From Pectobacterium araliae (GTDB lineage Bacteria > Pseudomonadota > Gammaproteobacteria > Enterobacterales > Enterobacteriaceae): a DNA stretch of 64,000 bases. Positions 20,504-30,253 of this stretch are shown piece by piece. Both the position numbers and the translations under genes were made by a program. Numbering within the stretch: position 1 is the first letter of the stretch; each line of letters opens with the position of its first letter. The notes beneath the pieces are model-generated. The model was given only the letters and a program-made list of their open reading frames with translations. It ran no database searches and was not told the origin of the DNA. Where the stretch lies: positions 1,860,001 through 1,924,000 of the forward strand of contig NZ_AP028908.1 in NCBI RefSeq assembly GCF_037076465.1, written 5' to 3'.

Positions 20504-20508
20504 GAAAT

Positions 20509-20528
20509 CAGGCACCTTACGGTGCCTG
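20509..20528. terminator. Bidirectional terminator between yliI and gstB
   Basis: CAGGCACC and GGTGCCTG form a perfect 8-bp stem with a TTAC loop between the two convergent genes. Confidence 0.8.
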
Positions 20529-20535
20529 TATTCAC

Positions 20536-21153
20536 TTAAGACAGTGGAATCATGACGTGTTTCTGATAAGCCGGACGCTCGGTGAGTTGCTGATACCAGC
20601 GTTCCAGATGAGGATGTGCCTGCCGTTCAATCGGCATATTCAGCCAGCCGTAGACAACGCAGCCTAACGGAATATCGCCAACGCCAAACCGATCGCCGGA
20701 TAGCCATTGTTGATTAGCCAGAACAGTATCGACAATACCAAACAACCGTTCGCATTCAACGATACCTTTCTGTACCAACGCCATATCGCGTTTTTCTGGC
20801 GCGACGCGCACCATATTAATGAATACGGGTCCGAAAGAAGCCGCAAGCGAGCTTGTCCAGTCCATCCATTTTTCGGCACCTGCTCGCTTGCCTGCATCGG
20901 CAAAATACAGCGAATCCTGACCGTACTGCGCCGCCAAATAACGCACGATGGTGTTCGATTCCCACAGCACCAGATCGTTGTCCTGCAAGCAGGGGATAAG
21001 GCCATTAGGGTTCATCGCCAGATAATCGGCATCATGGTTACGACCAAATTGTCCGCCAGCCGCGACATGTTGATAAGGCAGCGCAAGTTCTTCCGCACAC
21101 CACAAGACCTTCTTTACGTTGGTCGAATTATCACGACCCCAAATCGTTACCAT
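20536..21153 (-). CDS. gstB: Glutathione S-transferase GstB
   Basis: This 205-residue cytosolic protein has a thioredoxin-like N-terminal domain (MVTIWGRDNSTNVKKVLWCAEEL; LWESNTIVRYLAAQYG carrying the glutathione-binding E-S pair) and an all-helical C-terminal domain. E. coli GstB (YliJ) acts on bromoacetate-type electrophiles. I start at ATG 21153 with AAGGGG 5 nt upstream; ten in-frame codons precede it. It is convergent with yliI and divergent from the met-type ABC operon. Confidence 0.92.
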   Translation of the reverse strand: MVTIWGRDNSTNVKKVLWCAEELALPYQHVAAGGQFGRNHDADYLAMNPNGLIPCLQDNDLVLWESNTIVRYLAAQYGQDSLYFADAGKRAGAEKWMDWTSSLAASFGPVFINMVRVAPEKRDMALVQKGIVECERLFGIVDTVLANQQWLSGDRFGVGDIPLGCVVYGWLNMPIERQAHPHLERWYQQLTERPAYQKHVMIPLS

Positions 21154-21244
21154 ATTTACCCCTTTCTTCGTTAAGTCATGCACGGTTATCCGCGACAGCC
21201 GATGAGAAATAATGATATGCCTTTTTAGTCTTTATGATTTAACT

Positions 21245-21264
21245 TGTCATTCTTAATAATGACA
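21245..21264. promoter_or_regulatory. Palindrome in the gstB / metQ-like divergent region
   Basis: TGTCATT and AATGACA form a perfect inverted repeat separated by 6 bp, 32 bp before the metQ-like start. It is a candidate operator. I see no tandem MetJ boxes nearby. Confidence 0.4.
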
Positions 21265-21295
21265 GAAAGTTACATTCAGACAGGAAAGTTACACA

Positions 21296-22141
21296 ATGAA
21301 ATTAACGCATTCTGTTCGTGCTGCACTGGGTATTACCCTACTTGCCGCGGGTATGCAATTGGCGATAGCTAACAGCGATCCGCAGACGATCACGTTTGGC
21401 GTGGCACCCGGTCCCTATGGTGACATGGTGAATCTGGCGATCAAACCTGAGCTGGTGAAAAAAGGCTACAAGGTTGTGGTGCGTGAATTCAGCGATTACG
21501 TTCAACCTAACCTGGCGCTGGCCAACGGTAGCATCGATGCCAACCTTTTCCAGCATACACTCTATTTAGAAAAATTTGCCGCCGATAAAGGGTTAAAAAT
21601 TTCCCCACTGATTATCGTACCGACGGCCAGCATGGGCTTCTATTCGAAGAAGATCAAATCGCTGGATGAGCTGAAAAAAGGAGACGTGGTTACGCTCTCT
21701 AATGACGCCACCAACCTGGCGCGCGGTCTGCGTTTCCTGCAATCGATGGGGTTGATTACCATTAAGGCCGATATCGATCCGACCAAAGCGTCTGAGAAAG
21801 ATATTCTTGAAAACCCGCGCGGGTTAGTGTTCAAAGCGATGGAAGCGGCACAGTTGCCACGTACGCTGGATAGCGTGACGGCATCGTTGGTGAACGGTAA
21901 TTTCGCCGTAGCGTCCGGCCTGAAACTCTCCTCAGCTATCAAGCTGGAAACGCTGGATGAAAACCTGAAGAATGTCATTGCTGTGCGTACTGACGATCTC
22001 GATAAGCCATTTGTTAAAGATACCAAAGCGATTGTGGAATCACCTGCGTATGCTGCGGTGATTAACGATCCGGCATTGATATATAGTCAGTTCCAAAAAC
22101 CTGAGTGGATGCAGGCAACAACGCCAGCGCCCGCACAGTAA
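21296..22141 (+). CDS. MetQ/NlpA-family ABC transporter substrate-binding protein
   Basis: This 281-residue periplasmic protein of the NlpA/MetQ family has a signal peptide ending near LAIANS. Family blocks include ITFGVAPGPYGDMVN, GSIDANLFQHTLYLE, and GLVFKAMEAAQLPRTLDSV. It lacks the lipobox cysteine of typical proteobacterial MetQ proteins and should therefore be a soluble periplasmic protein. It is first of three genes (binding protein, ATPase, permease), whereas the main metNIQ operon has the order N-I-Q. Methionine or a related sulfur amino acid is the expected ligand, but this paralogue could have another. Confidence 0.82.
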   Translation: MKLTHSVRAALGITLLAAGMQLAIANSDPQTITFGVAPGPYGDMVNLAIKPELVKKGYKVVVREFSDYVQPNLALANGSIDANLFQHTLYLEKFAADKGLKISPLIIVPTASMGFYSKKIKSLDELKKGDVVTLSNDATNLARGLRFLQSMGLITIKADIDPTKASEKDILENPRGLVFKAMEAAQLPRTLDSVTASLVNGNFAVASGLKLSSAIKLETLDENLKNVIAVRTDDLDKPFVKDTKAIVESPAYAAVINDPALIYSQFQKPEWMQATTPAPAQ

Positions 22142-22221
22142 GCACTACGCTGTACCGCATACCATTGGGCCGGTCTATGACCGGCTTTCTTCGTTCCGCT
22201 CAGGCCAGGAGTTTGCGGATA

Positions 22222-23238
22222 ATGATTCAGTTAGAAGGCGTAAGTGTTGATTTCTCACACGGGAAGCAGCCAGAAAATCGCGCGGTAGATAATGTATCAC
22301 TACACATTCAGCGCGGAGATATTTACGGTATTGTCGGCACCAGCGGCGCGGGGAAAAGTACCCTGCTGCGAACCATCAATCTCCTGCAGCGTCCGACGTC
22401 AGGGCGTGTGCGCGTCAACGATGTGCTCATTAGCGAATTAGCCGGACAACCGTTGCGGGAACAGCGGCAAAAAATTGGCATGATCTTTCAGCATTTCAAT
22501 TTGATGCAGACGCGTACCGTGACAGAAAATGTCGCGTTCAGTCTGAAAGCCGCCGGGAAATCCAATGCAGAAATTGCTGTGCGCGTGCCGGAAATTCTGA
22601 AGCTGGTCGGGCTGTTGGATAAAGCGTCATCGTATCCGGCGCAGCTCAGCGGTGGTCAGAAACAGCGTGTGGGTATCGCCAGAGCGATTGCCAACGATCC
22701 CGAAGTATTGCTGTGTGATGAGCCAACCTCGGCGCTTGATTTGGAAACGTCAGCCGCGATTTTGGCGTTACTGAAAGAGATTAATGAGAAACTGGGTATT
22801 ACCATCGTGCTGATTTCTCATGAGATGAGCGTAATTAAGGCGGTCTGCGATCGGGTAGCGGTGATGACGGGCGGTCGGGTTGTGGAAGAAGGCGATGTGT
22901 TCGATATCTTCGCTACGCCGCAGCACGCCTTTACGCGTCAGCTGGTGTCTCATACGCTGGATCTCGCGTTGCCGCCGCGTTTGCTGGTGGATTTGCAGGG
23001 CACATTATTGAAGATTCTGTTCGTTGGTGAATCGGCGGAGCAGCCTGTGCTGTCGGACGTTGCGACGCGTTTCGGCGTATCCGTCAATATCCTGCACGGT
23101 AAGATCGAATACATCGGTAACCGTGCGCTAGGCATACTGGTTGCGCTATTGACTCATCCTTCTGACCCCGAAAAAGTGACGGAAGCGGTAGAACATATTC
23201 AGGGAAGAACGGCGAATGTGGAGGTGTTACATGGCTGA
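22222..23238 (+). CDS. MetN-like ABC transporter ATP-binding protein
   Basis: This 338-residue ATPase has Walker A GTSGAGKST near residue 40, signature LSGGQKQRVGIARA near 140, and Walker B LLCDEPTSALD. The C-terminal 90 residues form the NIL ligand-sensing domain found in MetN, which allows transport to be shut off by internal substrate. The start is ATG 22222 with AGGAG about 10 nt upstream. It overlaps the permease gene by 8 nt. It belongs to the same three-gene operon as the preceding binding protein. Confidence 0.88.
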   Translation: MIQLEGVSVDFSHGKQPENRAVDNVSLHIQRGDIYGIVGTSGAGKSTLLRTINLLQRPTSGRVRVNDVLISELAGQPLREQRQKIGMIFQHFNLMQTRTVTENVAFSLKAAGKSNAEIAVRVPEILKLVGLLDKASSYPAQLSGGQKQRVGIARAIANDPEVLLCDEPTSALDLETSAAILALLKEINEKLGITIVLISHEMSVIKAVCDRVAVMTGGRVVEEGDVFDIFATPQHAFTRQLVSHTLDLALPPRLLVDLQGTLLKILFVGESAEQPVLSDVATRFGVSVNILHGKIEYIGNRALGILVALLTHPSDPEKVTEAVEHIQGRTANVEVLHG

Positions 23239-23890
23239 TTTATGGATCGATCTGGTCGCAGCATTCGGTGAAACATTCCAGATGGTAGGGATCTCCACGC
23301 TGTTTGCCGTGATCGGGGGGTTACCGTTGGGGCTGCTGATTTATGTTACGGATAAGAATCTGTTCTGGCAAAACCGCGTCGTCTATCTGTTTGGTACGGT
23401 GTTGGTGAATATCATTCGTTCTATTCCCTTCGTTATTCTGCTGGTGCTGCTGTTACCGCTTACACAGATTTTGTTGGGCAATACGATTGGTCCAGTGGCT
23501 GCGGCAGTGCCGATGTCTGTCGCGGCGATCGCATTTTATGCTCGTCTGGTAGATAGCGCATTGCGTGAAATTGATCCCGGCATCGTGGAAGCGGCTGAAG
23601 CGTTCGGTGCCAGCCCTATGCGTATTATCGGCACGGTGCTGTTGCCAGAGGCAAAAGCAGGGCTATTGCGTGGTCTGACGATTACGCTGGTGAGCCTCAT
23701 CGGTTATTCGGCAATGGCGGGTATTGTCGGCGGCGGTGGCGTGGGTGACTTGGCGATCCGCTTCGGTTATTACCGTTATGAAACCGAGGTAATGGTGATT
23801 ACTGTCATTGCGTTGGTTATTCTGGTGCAGGTGGTACAGACATTAGGTGACTGGCTGTCAAAGCGTGCCGATAAGCGCGAACGCCGCTGA
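23231..23890 (+). CDS. MetI-like ABC transporter permease
   Basis: This 219-residue inner-membrane protein has five or six transmembrane helices. It matches the methionine-importer permease family, with the ATPase-coupling EAA loop at DPGIVEAAEAFGASPMRIIGTVLLPEAKAG near residue 120. The start is ATG 23231, preceded by GGAGG. It completes the Q-N-I operon and is followed by a hairpin terminator at 23907-23945. Confidence 0.9.
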   Translation: MADLWIDLVAAFGETFQMVGISTLFAVIGGLPLGLLIYVTDKNLFWQNRVVYLFGTVLVNIIRSIPFVILLVLLLPLTQILLGNTIGPVAAAVPMSVAAIAFYARLVDSALREIDPGIVEAAEAFGASPMRIIGTVLLPEAKAGLLRGLTITLVSLIGYSAMAGIVGGGGVGDLAIRFGYYRYETEVMVITVIALVILVQVVQTLGDWLSKRADKRERR

Positions 23891-23906
23891 GGGTATTTTC
23901 ATGCGA

Positions 23907-23945
23907 GGCACGAGGAAAGGTTGAACAGCGATAGCTTCTCGTGCC
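23907..23945 (+). terminator. Hairpin terminator after the met-type ABC operon
   Basis: GGCACGAG pairs with CTCGTGCC around a 23-nt loop. A T run (seven T) follows about 10 nt after the stem. It is the only element I can assign in the 287-bp gap before dacC. Confidence 0.6.
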
Positions 23946-24177
23946 ATTTGCTATTTTTTTGATGGTTTTGCTGCCTGCATTTTCAGATATTCCTTACTTT
24001 TTCCTAAGTCCCTTTTTTATCTGCATTTTTTTAGACGCTTTCATTTCTTTGACTATCTTTACAGAATGAACGGTTTTCATCTTAGGGATGACGCGTTACC
24101 TTTATATGTTACCAAAGTTTTCAAAACATATTGAAAATTAAGAATTATTAACAACTGATGGACATTGCGGCGAACTC

Positions 24178-25383
24178 ATGAAAACAACCCCTTTCCTGAC
24201 CAGACTCACGCCTTTCTCTGTAGGTACGGTATTGCTTGTTGGTTTGGTGCCATTCACCTATGCGGAACCGTTGCCTGCGGTGCCGCAAATCGACGCCAAA
24301 GCCTTTATCCTGATGGATCACGCCAGCGGTAAGGTGTTGGCGGAGAGCAATGCTGACGAACGCCTTGATCCTGCCAGCTTGACCAAAATCATGGCGAGCT
24401 ATGTGGTTGGGCAGGCGATAAAATCCGGTAAAATTCGCCCGACGGATGAAGTGACTGTCGGAAAAGATGCCTGGGCAACCGGTAATCCGGCGTTACGCGG
24501 ATCGTCGCTGATGTTCCTCAAGCCGGGCGACCGTATCCCTGTTTCTGAGTTAAATAAAGGCATTGTCATTCAGTCAGGTAATGATGCCAGCATCGCGCTA
24601 GCGGATTACGTAGCGGGCAGTCAGGATGCGTTTGTCAGCCTGATGAACAATTATGCGAAAGCGCTTAACCTGACAAATACGCATTTCCTTACCGTGCATG
24701 GCCTCGATGCAGTAGGGCAGTACAGCACGGCGCGCGATATGGCGCTGTTAGGGCAGGCGCTGATCCGAGACGTGCCAGAAGAGTACGCGCTGCACAAGGA
24801 AAAAGAGTTCACCTTCAATAACATTCGTCAGCCTAACCGCAACCGCCTGCTGTGGAGCACCAATCTGAATGTGGACGGCGTAAAAACAGGTCATACCAAC
24901 GGGGCGGGACATAATCTGGTGGCCTCGGCAACGGAAGGCAATATGCGCCTGATTTCCGTGGTGCTGGGGGCACAAACGGATGCCATTCGCTTCCGTGAGA
25001 GTGAAAAATTGCTTACATGGGGTTTCCGCTTTTTTGAAACGGTAACACCTATCAAGGCGGATGCCCCTTTTACCACGCAGCGGGTATGGTTTGGCACCGA
25101 GAAAGAAGCGCGGCTTGGCGTAGCGCAGGATGCAGCGTTGACCATCCCCAAAGGGCAGATAAAGAATCTGAAAGCCAACTTCACGCTGAACCAACCGCAA
25201 CTTTCTGCACCGCTTACCAAGAATCAGGTGGTCGGCACCATCGATTTCCAACTGGACGGAAAAAGCATCGGACAACGCCAACTGGTGGCGATGGATTATA
25301 TTCCCGAGGCCGGTTTCTTTAGCCGCCTCTGGGATACGGTGATGATGAAGGTGCAGCAGTGGTTTGGTGGCTGGTTCAGTTAA
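24178..25383 (+). CDS. dacC: D-alanyl-D-alanine carboxypeptidase (penicillin-binding protein 6)
   Basis: This 401-residue periplasmic DD-carboxypeptidase trims the terminal D-Ala from peptidoglycan stem peptides. It has a signal peptide to about residue 30, then catalytic SLTK near 66 ([11 protein letters not shown]), SGN near 130 (IQSGNDAS), and KTG near 235 ([13 protein letters not shown]). The C-terminal PBP5-type domain ends in an amphipathic membrane-anchoring helix ([19 protein letters not shown]). As in E. coli it follows gstB and precedes deoR; the two stop codons overlap convergently. Confidence 0.92.
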   Translation: MKTTPFLTRLTPFSVGTVLLVGLVPFTYAEPLPAVPQIDAKAFILMDHASGKVLAESNADERLDPASLTKIMASYVVGQAIKSGKIRPTDEVTVGKDAWATGNPALRGSSLMFLKPGDRIPVSELNKGIVIQSGNDASIALADYVAGSQDAFVSLMNNYAKALNLTNTHFLTVHGLDAVGQYSTARDMALLGQALIRDVPEEYALHKEKEFTFNNIRQPNRNRLLWSTNLNVDGVKTGHTNGAGHNLVASATEGNMRLISVVLGAQTDAIRFRESEKLLTWGFRFFETVTPIKADAPFTTQRVWFGTEKEARLGVAQDAALTIPKGQIKNLKANFTLNQPQLSAPLTKNQVVGTIDFQLDGKSIGQRQLVAMDYIPEAGFFSRLWDTVMMKVQQWFGGWFS

Positions 25384-26153
25384 TTCCCCGCGTGGATTAA
25401 CTGAATGTTGTTGTTGGATAAATAGCGTAAGTACTGTTCGTCCGGGGCGCTGTCGGAAATGACGGTATCAAACAGCGTCATCGGGCCAATGCAGGCGCGT
25501 TTTATCTTACCGAACTTACTGCTATCTGCCACAATAATGATTCGTTGTGCGGTCGCCATCGCGCGTTGTTTCATGCCCAGCTCGGCAAAGTTAAAGCAGG
25601 TCGCTCCCGCGTTAAGCTCAATACCCGCCGCAGAAATAAACGCTTTATTCGGACAGATGCTGTCCAGTTCGCAGCGTTGGTTAAGCGGAGTAAAAATCGC
25701 ATTATCTGGATGGTATTCCCCGCCGCATAAAACCACGCTACACGCCTTTTTTTCCTGTAATGCCAAAAAGGTGTTCAGCGAATAGCAGATCGCGGTAAAA
25801 GGCAGCTCATCAGGTATCGCATCAATGATGAAGGGAATGGTGGTGCCACAATCGAAAAAAACGGTATCGTTTGCCTCCACCAGACAAGAAGCGGCGATCG
25901 CGATGGCCTGCTTTTCTTTTACGTGCTTGGTCTGTTGGTCGGAAACAAAATAGTGAGTGGAGCCGTTATTCTTCAGGTCGCTGACAACGTAACCACCGAG
26001 CAACATGATGCTGGTGGTATCTGCATTCAGATCGCGGCGCACAGTCATCTCAGATACACCGAGTAGCTGTGCGGCATCTTTAAGATGGAGTTTATCGGTT
26101 TTCTTTAATGCCTGAACCAGTCTGCCGATTCGTTCGTCGCGCCGCGTTTCCAT
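25380..26153 (-). CDS. deoR: DeoR, deoxyribonucleoside catabolism repressor
   Basis: This 257-residue DeoR-family repressor has an N-terminal helix-turn-helix ([22 protein letters not shown] at about residues 22-44) and a C-terminal sugar-phosphate-binding domain ([26 protein letters not shown]). E. coli DeoR is released by deoxyribose-5-phosphate, the substrate of the neighbouring deoC product. It is 31 bp downstream of deoC on the same strand, so repressor and enzyme probably form one operon that DeoR controls. The position after dacC matches E. coli. Confidence 0.92.
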   Translation of the reverse strand: METRRDERIGRLVQALKKTDKLHLKDAAQLLGVSEMTVRRDLNADTTSIMLLGGYVVSDLKNNGSTHYFVSDQQTKHVKEKQAIAIAASCLVEANDTVFFDCGTTIPFIIDAIPDELPFTAICYSLNTFLALQEKKACSVVLCGGEYHPDNAIFTPLNQRCELDSICPNKAFISAAGIELNAGATCFNFAELGMKQRAMATAQRIIIVADSSKFGKIKRACIGPMTLFDTVISDSAPDEQYLRYLSNNNIQLIHAGN

Positions 26154-26184
26154 AAAATTCCCTGCTAATCAGCTATTTTTGTTG

Positions 26185-26853
26185 TTAGTAGTTTCCTGCT
26201 GCGCCAGCATCACCTGAAACGATAGCAACGCCTGAACTCGTGCCGATACGCGTGGCACCAGCGTCAATCATTCGTTGTGCCGTTTGGCGATCGCGAACCG
26301 CGCCAGAGGCTTTTACACCCATCTCGCTGCCGACGGTGTTGCGCATCAGTCGAACGTGTTCTTCGCGTGCACCGCCGGTACTGAAACCGGTAGAGGTTTT
26401 AACGAACGCGACATCCAACTGACGGCACATTTCACACACCAGCACAATTTGTTCGTCATCAAGCAGACAGGTTTCCAATATTACCTTCAACGGTATAGCG
26501 GCGCAAACCTCACGCACGGCCTGAATATCCGCTTTGACGGCGTCAGTTTTCCCGCTTTTCAGCCAGCCGACGTTAATCACCATGTCGATTTCCTGAGCGC
26601 CAGCACCAATGGCGGCCTTGGCTTCAAAAGCTTTACTGGACGTCAGACCGGCCCCGAGAGGGAAACCGATAACGGAGCACACCTGAACCTCCGAGCCTGC
26701 CAGTTTTTCGGCGACTAAGGGAACGTAACCGGAATTAACACAGACGGCATAAAAGCGGTGTGCTATCGCTTCCTCGCACAGCGTGATGATTTGCTGCTCG
26801 GTAGCATTGGCGGCCAGCAGTGTGTGGTCGATATAGCGTGCGTAGTCAGTCAT
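26185..26853 (-). CDS. deoC: Deoxyribose-phosphate aldolase
   Basis: This 222-residue class I aldolase cleaves 2-deoxyribose-5-phosphate to glyceraldehyde-3-phosphate and acetaldehyde. Visible motifs are IDHTLLA near the N-terminus, [14 protein letters not shown] near 90, and [12 protein letters not shown] near 150 containing the Schiff-base lysine. It is of the short type seen in Bacillus, not the approximately 259-residue type of the E. coli deoCABD operon. Here it is linked to deoR, and the rest of the deo operon is not present. Confidence 0.93.
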   Translation of the reverse strand: MTDYARYIDHTLLAANATEQQIITLCEEAIAHRFYAVCVNSGYVPLVAEKLAGSEVQVCSVIGFPLGAGLTSSKAFEAKAAIGAGAQEIDMVINVGWLKSGKTDAVKADIQAVREVCAAIPLKVILETCLLDDEQIVLVCEMCRQLDVAFVKTSTGFSTGGAREEHVRLMRNTVGSEMGVKASGAVRDRQTAQRMIDAGATRIGTSSGVAIVSGDAGAAGNY

Positions 26854-26947
26854 GGCGAATCCTCGATAATATCGATTAGAAATCAGATAGCGTGATTATG
26901 ACACTCAATGATTTTTATGTCATAAAAATAACAATAAAAGTAATTTT

Positions 26948-26963
26948 TGTTATTTAAATAACA
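26948..26963. promoter_or_regulatory. DeoR operator-like palindrome upstream of deoC
   Basis: TGTTATTTAAATAACA is a perfect 16-bp palindrome whose outer ten bases equal those of the E. coli DeoR operator TGTTAGAATTCTAACA. It lies 95 bp upstream of the deoC start. A weaker half-similar TGTTATTTTTATGACA-like stretch (minus strand) lies between it and the gene. Confidence 0.7.
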
Positions 26964-27101
26964 TTTAATGAAATGAATGTGATAACAAATGTATGAAGAT
27001 CGGGAAATAGGGTAGAGGTATACTCTAACTAATTCAAATTTCACGACAAAACGTAACGCACATGTAGTTGAAGTATGGCGAGTATAAGCAGAAAAGAAAA
27101 C

Positions 27102-27140
27102 GCCCATCGTTCTTGAACCAGAAAGGCGGGAGCGATGGGC
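27102..27140 (-). terminator. Intrinsic terminator of ybjL
   Basis: GCCCATCG and CGATGGGC form an 8-bp stem. On the minus strand GTTTTCTTTTC follows. Confidence 0.8.
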
Positions 27141-27246
27141 TTCCTCAATAAGGGGAATCAAAGAAAAGCAGTGGCACATATTCAGACTGTGAGCCAAAGG
27201 AAAAGTTCTGGCCTGTGCGGAAAAAATTCACGATTTCTTACATGTT

Positions 27247-28932
27247 TTAGCCGGGTAATTCAGGCCAGATTACCACGATAAGTGAACCTGCTAATGTGAG
27301 TAGCACGTTAGCGATGGCATAGGTGCCTGCATAACCGAGCGCAGGAATATTACTGCGCGCTGTATCGCTGATGATCTCCATGGCTGGGGCGCAGGTGCGT
27401 GCGCCCATCATGGCACCAAACAGCAGCGCACGGTTCATTTTTAGTACATACGCACCGAACAGAAAGCAAATCACCACCGGCACCAGGCTGACAATCAGTC
27501 CTGACGTGAGCATCTGGATGCCGACTTCACCCAGGCTGCTGTTGATGGTGCTACCAGCACTCAACCCAACACCTGCCATAAAGACCATCAGGCCAAATTC
27601 TTTGACCATATTGAGAGCACCCTGCGGAATATAGCCAAAGGTAGGGTGGTTAGCGCGCAGGAACCCCAGCATGATGCCCGCGAAAAGTAACCCAGCTGCA
27701 TTACCAATGCCGAATGTGAAATTACTGAATTGGATGGTGATCAGCCCGACCATGATGCCGATAACGAAAAAAGCGCAGAAAGCCAGCAGGTCGGTGACCT
27801 GACTGTGAATAGAGATAAACCCGATTCTGTCAGCAATACTTTTCACTCGGCGGGCATCACCGCTGACCTGCAAGACATCGCCTTTATTCAGCACGACGCT
27901 ATCGTCAATCGGCATTTCGATCTGGCTGCGAACAATACGGTTAAGGAAACAGCCGTGATCGGTCAGTTTCAACTGGCTTAGGCGCTTGCCGACGGCATTG
28001 TGATTCTTGACGACAATCTCTTCCGTTACGATGCGCATGTCTAACAAATCGCGGTCGAAAACCTCCTTACCATCACGGAAATTGGAGTTCAGCCGCGAGT
28101 GCGCATCGGGGTAGCCGACCAGCGCGATCTCGTCGCCGATTTGCAAAACGGCATCGCCGTCGGGATTTGCCAGAATTCCGTTACGCCGAATGCGCTCGAT
28201 GTAGCAGCCAGTCTGACGGTAAATTCCCAACTCGCGTAAATTCTTGCCGTCCGCCCAGTCGACTAGCTCAGGTCCGACGCGATAGGCGCGGATCACTGGC
28301 AGATACACTTTTCTTTGGCTATCCGGATCCAACCCACGTTCGCGAGCAATTTGCTGTGCACTGGTAGGGAGATCCTGATGCTGGAGTTTAGGTAGGTAGC
28401 GTGCACCAAAAATGAGGCTGACCAGCCCGACCAGATACGTCAGCGCATAACCCAGGCTCAGGTGATCTTGTTCAATACCGAGTTGGCTCCCCAGACTGGC
28501 GGTATTACGCAACGTGTCACCCGCACCAACCAAGACAGGCGTTGATGTCATAGAACCAGCCAGCATTCCTGCTGTCAGGCCGATTCCCCAGCCAAAGAGT
28601 TTTCCTAAGCCTAATGCCAGTAACATGGCGCTACCGACCATCACCAGTGCTAGCATGAAATAATTTTTCCCGTCGCGGAAGAAAATGGAAAAGAAATTCG
28701 GCCCGGCTTCCACTCCCACGCAAAAAATAAATAACATAAAACCGAGACTCAGCGCTTCGGTATTAATCGAGAAATGCTGTTGGCCGAGTAATAAAGAAAC
28801 GACTAAAACGCCAATAGAATTACCGAGTTGTACTGGGCCGAAGCGTAACTTGCCCAGACAGAGTCCTAATGAAAGAACCACGAATAAAAGCAGGATGTAA
28901 TTCCCGTTTAACAAATCAGCGACGTTTATATT
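27247..28932 (-). CDS. ybjL: YbjL, AspT/AAE-family putative transporter
   Basis: This 561-residue inner-membrane protein has two sets of about five or six helices (AspT/YidE duplication) flanking two cytosolic RCK_C (TrkA-C) domains at about residues 205-375. Length equals E. coli YbjL and many blocks are identical ([42 protein letters not shown]). The substrate is unknown. The frame extends 16 codons further to ATG 28980, but the family start MNINVA is at 28932; neither has a good ribosome-binding site. Confidence 0.9.
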   Translation of the reverse strand, partial: NINVADLLNGNYILLLFVVLSLGLCLGKLRFGPVQLGNSIGVLVVSLLLGQQHFSINTEALSLGFMLFIFCVGVEAGPNFFSIFFRDGKNYFMLALVMVGSAMLLALGLGKLFGWGIGLTAGMLAGSMTSTPVLVGAGDTLRNTASLGSQLGIEQDHLSLGYALTYLVGLVSLIFGARYLPKLQHQDLPTSAQQIARERGLDPDSQRKVYLPVIRAYRVGPELVDWADGKNLRELGIYRQTGCYIERIRRNGILANPDGDAVLQIGDEIALVGYPDAHSRLNSNFRDGKEVFDRDLLDMRIVTEEIVVKNHNAVGKRLSQLKLTDHGCFLNRIVRSQIEMPIDDSVVLNKGDVLQVSGDARRVKSIADRIGFISIHSQVTDLLAFCAFFVIGIMVGLITIQFSNFTFGIGNAAGLLFAGIMLGFLRANHPTFGYIPQGALNMVKEFGLMVFMAGVGLSAGSTINSSLGEVGIQMLTSGLIVSLVPVVICFLFGAYVLKMNRALLFGAMMGARTCAPAMEIISDTARSNIPALGYAGTYAIANVLLTLAGSLIVVIWPELPG

Positions 28933-29314
28933 CATGGAATGCAACTTGTTGTTTACCAGTAAGTTCTTGATGTTGTTCATTATAACGGCTAGATTTAGCC
29001 ATGAAATACATGAATTCCCGTGACGGTATACAATACACGTCAGCTGAAAGGAATCAGCCTCATTAAGTATAATTTATCCGATAAAAATTGTTCAGTGTAA
29101 TTATTGTTTAATTTAATGATTGTGGTGTCGCTGGTGATGAAATACGGCGGGTTATCGTTTTTTTGTCTATGGACAACCTGTGCGTCGAATAAATCGTAGC
29201 GAAGCCTCATGTTTTTCATATCGGGGAATAGAGACACCAATCATTCTTACCATACCGCATGTTTTCGGTATCGGGCCTGATGCAGGTTGGGAGGCATATT
29301 GAGAGGGGCGGTTT
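28933..29314. other. Divergent region between ybjL and ybjM
   Basis: The 382 bp should hold both promoters. Two small hairpins are visible: GGCTAaatcTAGCC near 28987-29001, just before the longer possible ybjL start, and ATACCG...CGGTAT near 29250-29270 upstream of ybjM. No gene is supported. Confidence 0.45.
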
Positions 29315-29686
29315 ATGGTACGAAATAAAGGTTGGGTCGGCGCGATTTGTTGTTTTCTATTGTTTACCATTGTGTTTCTAAGTCAAAAAATTGAAGTATC
29401 GGATGCTGTTGTGAATGATGGACTGCGCGGGAGCCCGGGTATGTTACTCTTTCTGCTGCCGGGCGTGATTGCCTGTTTTCTTTCTGCACGCGGTCGCTTG
29501 CTTTACCCGCTGTTTGGTGCGCTGGCGGCGATGCCTGTATGTTTACTGATGCTCCATTTGTGGAATACGCCGATGCGTTCTTTCTGGCAAGAGCTGGCTT
29601 ATGTGATGAGTGCGGCCTTTTGGTGCGTATTGGGGGCACTGGGTGTACTGTGTTTACGTAGCCTATATCGACGTTACCTTCGCTGA
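29315..29686 (+). CDS. ybjM: Inner-membrane protein YbjM
   Basis: This 123-residue protein has four hydrophobic helices. It matches E. coli YbjM (125 residues) in WVGAICCF near the start and RSFWQELAYVMSAAFWCVLGAL near residue 90. Its function is unknown. A GAGG-rich leader precedes the ATG. As in E. coli it sits between ybjL and grxA, convergent with grxA. Confidence 0.85.
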   Translation: MVRNKGWVGAICCFLLFTIVFLSQKIEVSDAVVNDGLRGSPGMLLFLLPGVIACFLSARGRLLYPLFGALAAMPVCLLMLHLWNTPMRSFWQELAYVMSAAFWCVLGALGVLCLRSLYRRYLR

Positions 29687-29719
29687 GTAGATGCTGATCA
29701 CGCTTCTATAAACGAAAAA

Positions 29720-29740
29720 AGCGCGGACATTTGCCGCGCT
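29720..29740. terminator. Bidirectional terminator between ybjM and grxA
   Basis: AGCGCGG and CCGCGCT form a 7-bp stem with a 7-nt loop, preceded by an A run (a U-tract for the grxA transcript). Confidence 0.75.
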
Positions 29741-29761
29741 ACTGTCTGACCCGTCTGATGA

Positions 29762-30028
29762 TTATGACTGGAACAAGGACAGATGTTCTTTGGCATAGGC
29801 TTCAAAATCAGTGCAGCCACCAATGTGTTTTTCATCCAGGAAAATCTGCGGCACGGTTTCAACCGGTTTTCCTACCGTCTTGGACAAATCTTCTTTTGAT
29901 ATACCTTCTGCGTGGATGTCTACATAGCGGAAGCTGAAGTCATCACGCTGCTCGGCCAGTTTCTCTGCCAGTTCTTTCGCACGTACACAATAAGGGCAAC
30001 CAGGGCGCCCGAAAATTACAGCGAACAT
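29762..30028 (-). CDS. grxA: Glutaredoxin 1
   Basis: This 88-residue thiol-disulfide oxidoreductase uses glutathione to reduce ribonucleotide reductase and other disulfides. The active site is GCPYCVRAKE (Cys near residues 11 and 14). The glutathione-binding TVPQIF and GGCTDFEAY segments are present. AGGAG lies 6 nt before the ATG. E. coli has ybjC between grxA and nfsA; here the gap is only 225 bp and contains no such gene. Confidence 0.94.
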   Translation of the reverse strand: MFAVIFGRPGCPYCVRAKELAEKLAEQRDDFSFRYVDIHAEGISKEDLSKTVGKPVETVPQIFLDEKHIGGCTDFEAYAKEHLSLFQS

Positions 30029-30253
30029 GTAAACTCCTTTGTAAAATTAGAAAAATGCTCTCATTCTGGAAACGCATAGCGTGACGCTTGTTGCAGATCA
30101 GGTCACGGCCAAAAGTGTTACGGTTAATGAGGTTACTGTGAATTACACTACTATGCCCGCATTCATTGATGAAAAAAAGTGGGCATTACCTGTTACAACG
30201 ATTTGCTGAAGCTATCTATGATGAAATAACTTTACTGACTGAAGGACGCCAGT

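Larger units (their letters stand above)
26854..27246. other. deoC promoter region and ybjL downstream region
   Basis: The deoC side is very AT-rich and holds the DeoR-like operator at 26948-26963 and, around 26980, a TGTGATAACAAATGTA segment that weakly resembles a CRP site. The ybjL side contains that gene's terminator at 27102-27140. I found no gene in these 393 bp. Confidence 0.6.

Noticed and set aside
21154..21295. MetJ boxes upstream of the metQ-like gene
   Set aside because: No tandem AGACGTCT-like octamers are present; only an unrelated palindrome.
26883..27197. Minus-strand frame of 104 codons upstream of deoC
   Set aside because: It reads through the ybjL terminator and the DeoR-like operator with a composition typical of AT-rich noncoding DNA.
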